A model generated the notes under the pieces. The model had not been told where the DNA came from. It saw nothing but the letters and a program-made list of their open reading frames with translations, and ran no database searches. The position numbers and the translations under genes were made by a program. From Streptomyces griseus (GTDB lineage Bacteria; Actinomycetota; Actinomycetes; Streptomycetales; Streptomycetaceae): DNA of 64,000 nt. This document shows, piece after piece, positions 8,936 to 18,300 of this stretch (position 1 is its first letter; every line of letters begins with the position of its first letter). The stretch covers positions 1 through 64,000 of the forward strand of contig NZ_UAVD01000032.1 of NCBI RefSeq assembly GCF_900460065.1, in the 5' to 3' direction.

Positions 8936-9613
8936 GTGAGCGACTACGACGTACCCCGGGGCATCGACGTCCTGCGCGTGTTCTGCGGACCCGACGGCCG
9001 GTACGGCAACGCGCTGGGCGTCGTACGCGACGGACGCGACCACCCCGACGAGGCCTCCCGGCAACTCCTCGCCCGGCGGCTGGGTTTCGCCGAGACCGTG
9101 TTCGTCGACGACCCGGAGCGCGGGCGGGTGGACATCCACACCCCGGGGCTCCGGCTGCCGTTCGCCGGACACCCGCTGGTGGGCGCCGCCTGGCTGCTGG
9201 ACCTGGAGATCCTGGAGCTGGCGGTCGGGGACGTGTTCGCGCGCCAGGACGGGGAGTTCACCTGGATCACCGCCCGCCCGGAGTGGGTCCCGCCGCGCAC
9301 GCTCCAGCAGTACGGGAGCGCCGCCGAGGTCGAGGCGCTGGAGGGCCCGCCGCCCGGCGAGGGATGGCTCTACGCCTGGGCGTGGGAGGACGAGGCGGCC
9401 GGGCGGGTCCGGGCGCGGGCCTTCCCCCGGCGCGGGCAGGAGGGCGGGATCGTCGAGGACGAGGCGACGGGCGCGGCGGCCCTGCTGCTCAGCGCGCGGC
9501 TCGGCCGGGCCCTGAACATCACCCAGGGCCGCGGCTCCCAGATCCTCACCGCCCCCGCGCCGGACGGCACGGTGGAGGTCGGGGGCCGCGTCCTGATGGC
9601 GGTCCGAGGCTGA
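8936..9613 (+). CDS. PhzF-family (phenazine-biosynthesis-like / isomerase fold) protein
   Basis: The product has about 225 residues with PhzF-type features: the ETVFV strand, a LPFAGHPLVGAAW segment (the family's FAGHPT-like motif), and EDEATGAAALLLSARLGR, matching the family's D-x-x-TGSA region near the C-terminus. Full-length PhzF proteins are usually about 260-300 residues, so this is a short member with a reduced central part. I prefer the GTG start; a TTG four codons upstream is possible. The gene may be leaderless, as no ribosome binding site is visible. Reaction and substrate are unknown. It sits between the HtaA genes and heme oxygenase but has no iron box of its own and is separated from the HtaA genes by a hairpin. 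Confidence 0.72.
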   Translation: MSDYDVPRGIDVLRVFCGPDGRYGNALGVVRDGRDHPDEASRQLLARRLGFAETVFVDDPERGRVDIHTPGLRLPFAGHPLVGAAWLLDLEILELAVGDVFARQDGEFTWITARPEWVPPRTLQQYGSAAEVEALEGPPPGEGWLYAWAWEDEAAGRVRARAFPRRGQEGGIVEDEATGAAALLLSARLGRALNITQGRGSQILTAPAPDGTVEVGGRVLMAVRG

Positions 9614-9712
9614 TCCCGCCACGGGAACCGGTCCCGGGGCGGCCCGTCCCGGGTTCGGACCCGCCGCGGCCCGGTCCCGCCGCGGAGCCGCCGTCCGTGC
9701 CCCGGACACGCG

Positions 9713-9743
9713 TGCGGCTCCACCGGAAGCCGGTGGAGCCGCA
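9713..9743. terminator. Bidirectional hairpin between convergent PhzF-like and heme oxygenase genes
   Basis: A perfect 14-base stem TGCGGCTCCACCGG / CCGGTGGAGCCGCA closes on a three-base AAG loop. It lies in the 160-base convergent gap, so it can serve transcripts from both sides. Confidence 0.85.
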
Positions 9744-9772
9744 GGTTCAGGGGCGTGCGCGCCCGCGCGCCG

Positions 9773-10438
9773 TCACGCGCTGAGCGGGAAGACCTCGCCC
9801 AGTTCGCGGAAGACCGCGGTGTTCAGCGCGAAGGCCCGCTTGCACTCCTCGATGATGCGCTGCTTCTCCAGGTCGTCCGCGTTCACCGCGTCCAGCAGCT
9901 CGCGGTAACCCCGCTTGAACGCGGCCGGGTTGGTGATCTCCTCGAAGACGTAGAAGCGCACGCCGTCGCCCTTGCGCTCGAAGCCCCAGGTCTTCTCCGC
10001 CTTGTCGCGGATGATCTGACCGCCCGAGAGGTCGCCGAGGTAGCGGGTGTAGTGGTGGGCGATGTAGCCGGCGGGCCAGGTGCGCGCGCACTCCGCGACC
10101 CGGGCCGCGTACGCGGCGGTGGCGGGCAGCGGCTCGACCCCCTCGCGCCAGTCGGCCCCGCGCAGGTGTGCCAGGTCGCGCTCCAGCTCGGTGGAGCGCA
10201 TCAGCTCCGGCTGTATGAAGGGACCGGCGACCGGGTCGTCGCTCAGCGCCTCCGCGCCCTCCTCCAGGGCCCGGTACACGAACCACAGCTGCTCGGTGTA
10301 GCGGGTGTAGGCGTCCACTCCCAGCCGTCCGCCGAGCAGGTCACTCATGAAGGTCGAGGTCTCGGCCTCGGTGTGCTGCTCGTGCGACGCGGTGCGGATG
10401 AGCGTCGAGAAGGGAGTGACGGTGGCGGTTGCGTCCAA
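9773..10438 (-). CDS. hmuO: Heme oxygenase (biliverdin-producing), HmuO-like
   Basis: The enzyme opens the heme ring with oxygen and reductant to give biliverdin, carbon monoxide and Fe2+. At 221 residues it is the size of corynebacterial HmuO. The proximal heme histidine is probably His22 in HEQHTEAE, and the distal-helix motif GDLSGGQ is at 135-141, both hallmarks of canonical heme oxygenases. It completes the heme-iron pathway begun by the HtaA proteins and HmuTUV. An iron box lies about 110 bases upstream, so induction under iron limitation is expected. Between that box and the start codon lies a large composite hairpin, probably in the 5' untranslated region. Confidence 0.95.
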   Translation of the reverse strand: MDATATVTPFSTLIRTASHEQHTEAETSTFMSDLLGGRLGVDAYTRYTEQLWFVYRALEEGAEALSDDPVAGPFIQPELMRSTELERDLAHLRGADWREGVEPLPATAAYAARVAECARTWPAGYIAHHYTRYLGDLSGGQIIRDKAEKTWGFERKGDGVRFYVFEEITNPAAFKRGYRELLDAVNADDLEKQRIIEECKRAFALNTAVFRELGEVFPLSA

Positions 10439-10489
10439 GGCGGGCCTCCGGGGACCGAGGGGGACGGGAAGTCCAGAAAGAGACGGATA

Positions 10490-10533
10490 TATCGGCAGAG
10501 GCCGCCGCAGCGGTGCGGCGGCGCGTGCCGATA
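10490..10533 (-). promoter_or_regulatory. Composite hairpin in the leader of heme oxygenase
   Basis: The outer arms TATCGGCA / TGCCGATA (8 pairs) enclose a 3x3 internal loop. The inner arms GCCGCCGCA / TGCGGCGGC (9 pairs) close on a GCGG tetraloop. It is symmetric and uninterrupted over 44 bases. It sits between the iron box and the start codon, so it should be part of the heme oxygenase transcript. It could also act as a DNA dyad, or as an RNA element affecting stability or read-through from map. Confidence 0.6.
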
Positions 10534-10546
10534 CGCCGATCCTCCT

Positions 10547-10564
10547 ACTTAGGCTTACCTAAGT
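10547..10564 (-). promoter_or_regulatory. Iron box upstream of heme oxygenase
   Basis: The sequence ACTTAGGCTTACCTAAGT is a near-perfect dyad (ACTTAGG...CCTAAGT) carrying the TTAGGCTNACCTAA core of DtxR/IdeR/DmdR operators. It matches the box between hmuT and the first HtaA gene and links heme oxygenase to the same iron regulator. Confidence 0.88.
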
Positions 10565-10644
10565 CAACTGGTTCCCGACTGCCTGTCGGTAAAAGGTTAG
10601 ACGCAGGGAAAGGGGAGGGTCCTGTTATGTGCGTTATGGGGTGA

Positions 10645-11502
10645 TTACGGGAGGGTGAGGATCTCCGCTCCGGTCTCCGTGACCACCAGCGTGTGCTCGA
10701 ACTGCGCCGTCCGCTTGCGGTCCTTCGTCACCACGGTCCAGCCGTCCTCCCACATGTCGTACTCGTGGGTGCCCAGCGTCAGCATCGGCTCGATGGTGAA
10801 CGTCATGCCCGGCTGCATCACCGTGGTGGCGTGCGGGCTGTCGTAGTGCGGGATGATCAGACCGGAGTGGAACGAGGAGTTGATCCCGTGCCCGGTGAAG
10901 TCGCGCACGACCCCGTAGCCGAACCGCTTCGCGTACGACTCGATGACCCGCCCGATCACGTTGATCTGGCGTCCGGGCCGGACCGCCTTGATGGCGCGGT
11001 TCAGCGACTCGCGGGTGCGCTCGACCAGCAGCCGGGACTCCTCGTCGACGTCGCCGCAGAGGTAGGTGGCGTTGTTGTCGCCGTGCACGCCGTTGATGTA
11101 CGCGGTGACGTCCAGGTTCACGATGTCGCCGTCGCGCAGCACGGTGGAGTCGGGGATGCCGTGGCAGATGACCTCGTTGAGCGAGGTGCACAGCGACTTC
11201 GGGAACCCCCGGTAGCCGAGCGTCGAGGGGTACGCGCCGTGGTCGACCATGAAGTCGTGGGCGACCTTGTCGAGCTGGTCCGTGGTGACCCCGGGGGCGA
11301 TGTGCTTGGCGGCCTCCTCCATCGCCTGCGCGGCGATGCGGCCCGCGACGCGCATCCGCTCCACGGTGTCGGCGTCCTGGACCTCCGGGCCGGTGTACGG
11401 CGTCGGGGCCGGCTTCCCCACGTACTCGGGGCGCCGGATGTTTCCGGGGACGGAACGGACGGGAGTGATCTCCCCTGGTACGAGAAGCGACTGGCCAGAC
11501 AT
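10645..11502 (-). CDS. map: Type I methionine aminopeptidase
   Basis: The enzyme removes the initiator methionine from new proteins in the cytoplasm. The 285-residue product shows all five metal ligands in context: two Asp in VNLDVTAYINGVHGDNNATY, His in VRDFTGHGINSSFH, Glu in FTIEPML and Glu in TAQFEHTLVVTE. It has the 40-residue N-terminal extension seen in one class of actinobacterial Map proteins. I took the internal ATG (MSGQSLL) rather than one 11 codons upstream, because the longer form adds an atypical tail. It is upstream of heme oxygenase on the same strand, but the iron box between them suggests separate promoters. Confidence 0.95.
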   Translation of the reverse strand: MSGQSLLVPGEITPVRSVPGNIRRPEYVGKPAPTPYTGPEVQDADTVERMRVAGRIAAQAMEEAAKHIAPGVTTDQLDKVAHDFMVDHGAYPSTLGYRGFPKSLCTSLNEVICHGIPDSTVLRDGDIVNLDVTAYINGVHGDNNATYLCGDVDEESRLLVERTRESLNRAIKAVRPGRQINVIGRVIESYAKRFGYGVVRDFTGHGINSSFHSGLIIPHYDSPHATTVMQPGMTFTIEPMLTLGTHEYDMWEDGWTVVTKDRKRTAQFEHTLVVTETGAEILTLP

Positions 11503-11561
11503 GCCAGCGAGTCTAACCAGCGGCCCCGGGGGCACTATGGCGACAAGGAAAGGAGCAGTCG

Positions 11562-11801
11562 ATGGCCCTGTTCAAGAAGCGCACGGTCGGCAAGCCGGGC
11601 GAGTGGTACTACTGCCTGGAGCACAAGAAGGTCGAGGAAGGCCCGGAGTGCCCGGCGCAGAACCGGTTCGGCCCCTACACCTCCCGCGAGGCGGCCCAGC
11701 ACGCGATGGACACGGCGCGCGACCGGAACCTGGAGTGGGACACCGACCCCAAGTGGCACGACGAGGACAAGGGCGACCGCTCCGGCCCGTCCGGCGATTG
11801 A
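11562..11801 (+). CDS. Small conserved actinobacterial protein, unknown function
   Basis: The product has 79 residues and no membrane segment. It is rich in charged and aromatic residues, with the pattern WYYCLEHKKVEEGPECP suggesting a Cys/His pair, then RFGPYTSREAAQHAMD and an acidic C-terminus. A good AAGGAG-type ribosome binding site precedes the ATG. Similar short proteins next to map are, to my knowledge, common in Streptomyces but uncharacterised. It is divergent from map and convergent with the MFS gene. Confidence 0.7.
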   Translation: MALFKKRTVGKPGEWYYCLEHKKVEEGPECPAQNRFGPYTSREAAQHAMDTARDRNLEWDTDPKWHDEDKGDRSGPSGD

Positions 11802-11865
11802 GGACGTCCTTTCCAGCCCCCGCGGCGCTCGAGGAGCGGGGCGCGGGGCGGAGCCCCGGACCGGG

Positions 11866-13197
11866 TCACCCCTCCACCCGGGCCTCCCGCCTCCGCACCG
11901 CGTCCTCGTCCGTCTCCGAGTCGTACCGCACCAGCTTCGGCAGCGCGGCCGTCAACAGCACCACCGACGCCACGCACGCCACCCCGCCCGTCCAGATCGC
12001 CGACCGGGTGCCCGTCCAGCCCGCCATCGCCCCGGCCCGCACCTGGCCCAACTGCGGACCGACGCTGTACGAGAGCACCTCGATGCCCGCCAGCCGGCCC
12101 CGCAGCTCCTCCGGGATCGTCTGGTTCCAGATGGTCGCCCGCCCCAGCCCGCTCAGCATGTCGCCCGCCCCCGCGACGGCCAGGCAGAGCAGCACCACCC
12201 ACACGCTGGAGAACCAGCCCGCCGCGGCGATGGCCAGCCCCCACGCCGCCGCACCGAACACCACGAACAGCCCGTGCCTGCGCACCCGGCTCGTCCATCC
12301 ACTGGTCAGCCCCAGCACCAGCGAGCCGACCGAGCCCGCCGCGTACATCAGGCCCAGCGACCACTCCGCGTCCAGATCGTCCGCGAGGAACGGGAAGATC
12401 GTGTTCGGGAAGGCGAAGAACATCGCCGCCATGTCGATCGCGTACGTCCCCAGCAGCACCGGCCGGCTCCAGGCGTACCGCGCCCCCTCGACGATCCCGC
12501 GCAGCGACGGCTTCTGCGCGTCCCGCGCCGGCGGGGCGGGGGAGAGCCGCAGACAGAGCACGACGGAGGCGGCGAACGTGCACACCGTCACCCCGTACGC
12601 GGTGCCGTGCCCGGCGTACGCCACCACCAGACCGGCCAGCGCCGGTCCCGCGATGGCCCCGATCTGCCAGCGCAGCGAGTTCAGCGCGGCCGCCGCCGTC
12701 TGCTGCTCGTGCGGCACGATCCGGGCCATCAGGGAGTCCAGCGCGGGCCGCTGGAGCCCGGCGAGCGCGGACACCCCGCCCGCCACCACGTACAGCGGCC
12801 ACAGCAGGGGCTCCGGGAGCAGGGCGTTCACCAGCAGGATCGCGGCGAGCACCCCGAGCCCCGCCTCGGTCAGCAGGATGACCCGGCGGCGGTCCACCGA
12901 GTCCGCGAGCGCCCCGCCGTAGAGCCCGAAGACCACCAGCGGCACCAGCTCCACCGCGCCCATCGCCCCGACCGCGAGCGGGGAGCCCGTGAGGTCCTTG
13001 ATCTGGAGCGGCAGCGCGATGAGCGCCATGAAACTGCCGAAGTACGTGATCAGGCCCTGGACCCACAGCAGCCGGAAGTCCGGCGACGAGCGCCAGGGGG
13101 AGAGGTCCGGCAACAGGGCCCGGAACCGTGCCGACGCCGGTGAGGGGGACGGCGAGGGGGGCGAGGAGGGGGAGGGCGGGGGAGGTGCTGAGGTCAC
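11866..13197 (-). CDS. MFS transporter, MFS_3/enterobactin-exporter-like
   Basis: The product has 443 residues and about twelve transmembrane helices. The N-terminal tail is Pro/Ser-rich (SAPPPPSPSSPPSPSPSP), followed by DFRLLWVQGLITYFGSFM, typical of the EntS-like MFS_3 group. The loop-2/3 motif appears as YGGALADSVDRRRV. The GTG start was chosen because upstream sequence encodes an implausible basic region. It may export a siderophore or drug; nothing nearby fixes the substrate, although the iron locus lies about 2 kb away. It is divergent from npdG. Confidence 0.82.
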   Translation of the reverse strand: MTSAPPPPSPSSPPSPSPSPASARFRALLPDLSPWRSSPDFRLLWVQGLITYFGSFMALIALPLQIKDLTGSPLAVGAMGAVELVPLVVFGLYGGALADSVDRRRVILLTEAGLGVLAAILLVNALLPEPLLWPLYVVAGGVSALAGLQRPALDSLMARIVPHEQQTAAAALNSLRWQIGAIAGPALAGLVVAYAGHGTAYGVTVCTFAASVVLCLRLSPAPPARDAQKPSLRGIVEGARYAWSRPVLLGTYAIDMAAMFFAFPNTIFPFLADDLDAEWSLGLMYAAGSVGSLVLGLTSGWTSRVRRHGLFVVFGAAAWGLAIAAAGWFSSVWVVLLCLAVAGAGDMLSGLGRATIWNQTIPEELRGRLAGIEVLSYSVGPQLGQVRAGAMAGWTGTRSAIWTGGVACVASVVLLTAALPKLVRYDSETDEDAVRRREARVEG

Positions 13198-13432
13198 GAA
13201 GGGCCATGATCCGCACTGCCGGGCGTTTCGGGCAAGCCGATATTCCCCGACGCCCGCCGGGCCGGGCGCAGGGCCCGCCGACGCCCGCCGCCCGACGGCC
13301 CGCGCCCCTCCCTCACCCGAACGGAGGACCGCGCGGGGGCGGGTGGGGCGCCGGTGGCCGGTGGACCGGGAACGGCACCGGGACCCCGCAGCGACGGCCT
13401 CCCCGCGGCTACCTGGCAGTAGGGTCGGGCCC

Positions 13433-14143
13433 ATGACTACACAGGACAGCGGCAGCGCGCCCAAGCCCCCCGCCAAGGACCCCTGGGACCTCCCCGACGT
13501 CTCCGCCCTCAGCGTCGGCGTGCTCGGCGGCACCGGCCCGCAGGGCCGCGGCCTCGCCTACCGGCTCGCCCGCGCCGGACAGAAGGTCACCCTCGGCTCC
13601 CGGGACGCCGGACGCGCCGCCGACGCGGCCGCCGAGCTCGGGCACGGTGTCGAGGGCACCGACAACGCGGAGTGCGCCCGGCGCAGCGACATCGTGATCG
13701 TCGCCGTGCCGTGGGACGGCCACGCCAAGACCCTGGAATCCCTGCGCGAGGAGCTGGCGGGCAAGCTCGTCATCGACTGCGTCAACCCGCTGGGCTTCGA
13801 CAAGAAGGGCGCCTACGCCCTCAAGCCGGAGGAGGGCAGCGCCGCCGAACAGGCGGCCGCCCTGCTGCCGGACTCCCGGGTCACCGCCGCCTTCCACCAC
13901 CTCTCGGCCGTACTGCTCCAGGACGAGTCCATCGAGGAGATCGACACCGACGTCCTCGTCCTGGGCGAGGCGCGGGCCGACACGGACATCGTGCAGGCGC
14001 TGGCGGGCCGCATCCCCGGAATGCGCGGCATCTTCGCGGGCCGGCTGCGAGGCGCCCACCAGGTCGAGTCGCTGGTGGCGAACCTGATCTCGGTCAACCG
14101 CCGCTACAAGGCCCACGCCGGACTGCGCGCCACCGACGTCTGA
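13433..14143 (+). CDS. npdG: NADPH-dependent F420 reductase (F420H2:NADP+ oxidoreductase)
   Basis: The enzyme exchanges hydride between NADPH and coenzyme F420 in the cytoplasm. At 236 residues it fits the family. A dinucleotide-binding motif GVLGGTGPQGRGLA starts the Rossmann fold, followed by LGSRDAGRA for the NADPH phosphate, SDIVIVAVPWDGH and IDCVNPLGFDKKGAY. The C-terminal half carries AFHHLSA and HQVESLVANLISVNRRYK, typical of NpdG/Fno proteins. The ATG is close to a TAGGGT -10-like hexamer, so the transcript may have a very short leader. Confidence 0.9.
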   Translation: MTTQDSGSAPKPPAKDPWDLPDVSALSVGVLGGTGPQGRGLAYRLARAGQKVTLGSRDAGRAADAAAELGHGVEGTDNAECARRSDIVIVAVPWDGHAKTLESLREELAGKLVIDCVNPLGFDKKGAYALKPEEGSAAEQAAALLPDSRVTAAFHHLSAVLLQDESIEEIDTDVLVLGEARADTDIVQALAGRIPGMRGIFAGRLRGAHQVESLVANLISVNRRYKAHAGLRATDV

Positions 14144-14231
14144 CCGGCCCCGCCGGGCCCGTTCGGGGCACAACGGGGCATGGGGGACACTGGACGGGAC
14201 CGCGACCCGTTCCCGACAGGAGCCGACCCCC

Positions 14232-14414
14232 ATGCCCCGCATCGCTCTCTACGCCCTCGTCGTCTGCGTCCTCGCCGTCGTGGCGGCCGTGGTCTCCTTC
14301 ACGCAGGGCAGCCTGCTCGGGATCGTCTGGGTGCTCGTCGCGGGGCTCTCGTCGAACATGACCTGGTTCTACATCCGCAGGCACCGGCTGGCCGTCGCCG
14401 CCGACGCGGGCTGA
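14232..14414 (+). CDS. Small two-helix membrane protein
   Basis: This 60-residue protein has two hydrophobic segments (about residues 5-23 and 28-47) ending in YIRRHRLAVAADAG. The basic residues suggest a cytoplasmic C-terminus. GACAGGAG precedes the ATG. It follows npdG by 88 bases on the same strand. No function can be assigned. Confidence 0.6.
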   Translation: MPRIALYALVVCVLAVVAAVVSFTQGSLLGIVWVLVAGLSSNMTWFYIRRHRLAVAADAG

Positions 14415-14433
14415 GCCCCGGGCCGCCGCACGG

Positions 14434-15240
14434 TCAGCCGACCGCGCAGCCCGGGTCCCGCTCCCCGAAGAGGCCACGCCAGAAGCGGTACAGGTCGTCA
14501 CCGCAGTACCGCTGGTACTCCTCGACGCCCAGCCCGCGCAGCAGCGCGTGGACGGCGTCGAAGAACACGATGTTCACCTCCGGGATCCAGAGCAGCGCGA
14601 ACACCGCGATCAGCCCGAACGGCGCGATCGGCTCCACCTGGCGGCGGACCTTGTACGACAGCCACGGCTCGATCACCCCGTACCCGTCGAGACCCGGGAC
14701 CGGCAGGGAGTTCAGGATCGCCGCCGTCACCTGGAGCATCGCCAGGAACGCCAGCGCGTAACGGAAGGCGCGCGGCACCCCGTCGAGCGCGTCCAGCCAG
14801 AACGGCGCCGTGCACACCACCGCGAACGCCACGTTCGTCAGCGGGCCCGCCGCCGAGATCAGACTGTGCCTCCACCGGCCGTGGATCCGGCCGCGCTCGA
14901 TGTACACCGCGCCGCCGGGCAGCCCGATCCCGCCCATGATCACGAAGATCACCGGCAGCACGATGCTGAGCAGCGCGTGCGTGTACTTCAGCGGATTGAG
15001 CGTCAGATAGCCCTTCGCCCCCACCGACAGGTCCCCGCTGTGCAGCGCGGTCCGGGCGTGCGCGTACTCGTGGAGGCAGAGCGAGACGATCCAGGCCCCG
15101 GTGACGAACAGGAACACCGCGAAGCCGGTGGCGTCCGCGAAACCCGTCCAGACCGCCCAGCCCGCGACCGCGGTGACGGCGGCGATGCCGAGGAAGACCG
15201 GGCTGACACTCCGGTCGCCGCGGGTGGCTGCGGTGGTCAT
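14434..15240 (-). CDS. M50 (site-2-type) zinc metalloprotease, membrane
   Basis: This 268-residue integral membrane peptidase of the S2P/SpoIVFB type should cut substrates within or near the membrane. The zinc motif HEYAH is at residues 57-61 in a hydrophobic helix. The third ligand is in NSLPVPGLDG (Asp185), the second M50 signature. Some six hydrophobic stretches are visible and there is no PDZ or CBS domain, so it is a compact form. The start is the last in-frame ATG before a 140-base gap shared with the divergent SARP gene. No anti-sigma factor lies nearby to suggest a substrate. Confidence 0.85.
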   Translation of the reverse strand: MTTAATRGDRSVSPVFLGIAAVTAVAGWAVWTGFADATGFAVFLFVTGAWIVSLCLHEYAHARTALHSGDLSVGAKGYLTLNPLKYTHALLSIVLPVIFVIMGGIGLPGGAVYIERGRIHGRWRHSLISAAGPLTNVAFAVVCTAPFWLDALDGVPRAFRYALAFLAMLQVTAAILNSLPVPGLDGYGVIEPWLSYKVRRQVEPIAPFGLIAVFALLWIPEVNIVFFDAVHALLRGLGVEEYQRYCGDDLYRFWRGLFGERDPGCAVG

Positions 15241-15384
15241 CGGCGCTCGACTCCTGAGGTGGGGGCCGCGGAGCTGGCCGCAGCGCGTGATCGTACGGGT
15301 CCGACAGGGCTGGAACGCCGGAGACCGCTTGTGGAGTTCCACCCGGTCAACGCCGCGCGCCCCTCCGTCACGGACAATGGGCCC

Positions 15385-18300
15385 GTGCGCTACTGCATCC
15401 TCGGCACCACCCGGGCACTCCGCGACGACGGCACGGCCGTCTCCCTCGGCGGAGCGCGGTTGCGCGCCCTGCTCACCGTGCTCGCGCTGCGCCCCGGCCG
15501 GACCGTCCCCGCCGGAGTCCTCGTCGACGAGGTGTGGGACGGCGACCCGCCCGCCGACGCGGCCGGGGCCCTCCAGGCCCTGGTGGGGAGGGCGCGGCGG
15601 GCCCTGGGCCGGAGCGCCGTCGAGTCCGTGGCGGGCGGCTACCGGCTCGCCGCCCCGCCGGACGCCGTGGACCTGCACCGTTTCGACCGGCTGGCGGGGG
15701 AGGGCAGCCGGGCGCTGGAGGACGGCGACGCGCCGCGTGCCCTCGCCCTCCTGGGGGAGGCCCTCGCCCTGTGGCACGGGCCCGCCCTCGCCGATCTGCC
15801 CGACCGCGCGGCGGAGGCCTCCCGCTGGGAGGCCCGCAGGCTCGACGCCCGGCGCGCCCGGTTCGGAGCCCTCCTCGCCCTCGGGAGAGCGGGCGAGGCG
15901 CTGCCGGAGCTGGCCGTGCTCTGCGACGCCCACCCGCTCGACGAACCCCTCCAGGTCCTGCGCATCACGGCCCTGCGGGACGCCGGGCGGCCCGCCGAGG
16001 CGCTGGCCGCGTACGAGGAGGTCCGCGCCCTGCTCGACGACCGCCTCGGCACCGCCCCGGGCCCGGGGCTGCGCGCCCTGCACACCGAACTGCTCCACCA
16101 GGAGCCGCCGGCGCAGCCCGTGCCGTCCGCGCCGGGCCCGGCGCCCCGCCCGGACCCGGGCCACCCGCCCGCCCCGGGCACGGGCCGCACCCCGGCGACC
16201 CCGGCCCCCACCGGTCGGGACACCACCGGGGACACGCCCGTCACCGGGAACCTCCGGGCCCGGCTCACCAGCTTCGTCGGCCGCGACACCGACATGGCCG
16301 CCCTGCGCGAGGACCTCGGCCGCGCCCGGCTCGTCACCCTGCTCGGCCCCGGCGGCGCGGGCAAGACCCGGCTGTCCCAGGAGACCGCGGAGGCCGCCGC
16401 CGCGTCCTGGCCCGACGGCGTCTGGCTGGCCGAGCTGGCCCCCGTCGACGACCCGGACACCGTGCCCGAAGCCGTCCTGACCGCGCTCGGCGCCCGCGAG
16501 ACCGTGCTGCGCGGGGCCGGCGCCGAGGAACTGCGGGCCACCGACCGCACCGCCGCCGACCCCCTCGTACGCCTCACCGAATACTGCGCCCCGCGCCGGA
16601 TGCTGCTGCTCCTGGACAACTGCGAGCACGTCGTCGGGGCGGCGGCCGTGCTCACCGACCATCTGCTGGCCCACTGCCCGCACCTCACGGTCCTCGCGAC
16701 CAGCCGCGAACCCCTCGGCGTGCCGGGCGAGTTCGTGCGCCCCGTCGACCCGCTGCCCGACCCGATGGCGCTGCGGCTGCTCGCCGAGCGCGGGGCGGCG
16801 GCCCGCCCTGGCTTCCGTACCGACGCCGACGAGGCGACCGCCGCCGCCTGCGCCGAGATCTGCCGCCGGCTGGACGGGCTGCCGCTCGCCATCGAGCTGG
16901 CCGCCGCCCGACTGCGGATGCTGACCCCGCGGCAGATCGCCGACCGCCTCGACGACCGCTTCCGTCTCCTCACCAACGGCAGCCGGACCGTGCTGCCCCG
17001 CCAGCAGACCCTGCGCGCGGTGGTCGACTGGTCCTGGGACCTGCTCGACGCCGCCGAACGCGCCGTCCTGCGCCGCCTCTCCGTCTTCGCCGGGGGCTGC
17101 ACCCTCGGCGCCGCCGAAGAGGTCTGCGCCCTGCCCGCACCGCCCGACGGCACCGTCGTGGACCCCCTCGACGTCGCCGCGCTGCTCGGCTCCCTGGTCG
17201 ACAAGTCGCTCGTCGTCGCCGCGCCCGGCGGGGACGGGGAGATGCGCTACCGGCTCCTGGAGACGGTCGGCGAGTACGCCGCCGAGCGCCTGGCGGAGGC
17301 CGCCGAACGCGACGCGGTCGCGCGCCGGCACCTCACCCACTACCGGGAACTGGCCCGGATCACCGGGCCCCGGGTGCGCGGCAGCGGCCAGAGCGGGGCC
17401 ATCGCGCTCCTCCAGCGCGAGTACGAGAACCTGCGTTCCGCCCTCCGCCACGCCGTCGCCGTCCGGGACGAGCAGGAGGGCCTCTGCCTGGTGCTGTCGA
17501 TGTCCTGGTACTGGATGATGCGCGACCTGAACGCGGACGCCCGCCACTGGAGCGCGGCGGTGGCCGCGCTGGGACCCGACCCCTTCGCCCCGCCCGGCGT
17601 CCGGGCCCCGTCGCTGCTGGAGCGGGCCACCGACCGGCCGCCGCCCTGGGCGCCGGAGCAGGTGGCGGAGGCCCGGCGCGGCGTGGGACTGATCCAACTG
17701 GTCAGCATGGACCACGCGATGGACGAGTGGCTGACGCCGCAGGGCCAGGAGCGGCTGCGCATCATCAGCCGCACCTACCGCCCCGGGCAGCCGCAGACCT
17801 GCCGTGCGCCCGGCTCGCTCTGGATGTTCTCGGTCCTGCTCACCGGTGAGCTGGACGAGCTGCGCGAACTGATGGACGAGACGGTCGTGGCCGCCCGGAA
17901 GTTCGGCTACGAGTGGGAGCTGGCGGCCGCGCTGGAGATGCGCGCCAAGATCCTCGCCAACCGTTCGGACTGGGCGGGCGACGCGCTGGCCGACGCGGAC
18001 GAGAGCCTGGCGATCTTCACCCGGCTCGGTGACGACTGGGGCGCCGCCGAATCGCTCTCCTCCCGGGGCGAGGCCAACGAACGGGCGGGCCTCTTCACCG
18101 CCGCCACCGACGACTACCTGGCCGCGATCGGCTACGCGAAGAAGCTCGGGGCCCGGTCCCAGGTGGCGGTGTTGCGCGCCCGGTACGCGGGGGTCCTCAC
18201 CGAACTCGACCGGTTCGACGAGGCCGAGGCCATCCTGCGCGAGATCGTCGACGGCGGCCGGTTCTCCGGCCACGAGGCGATGCCGACCGCCCGGCTGCAC

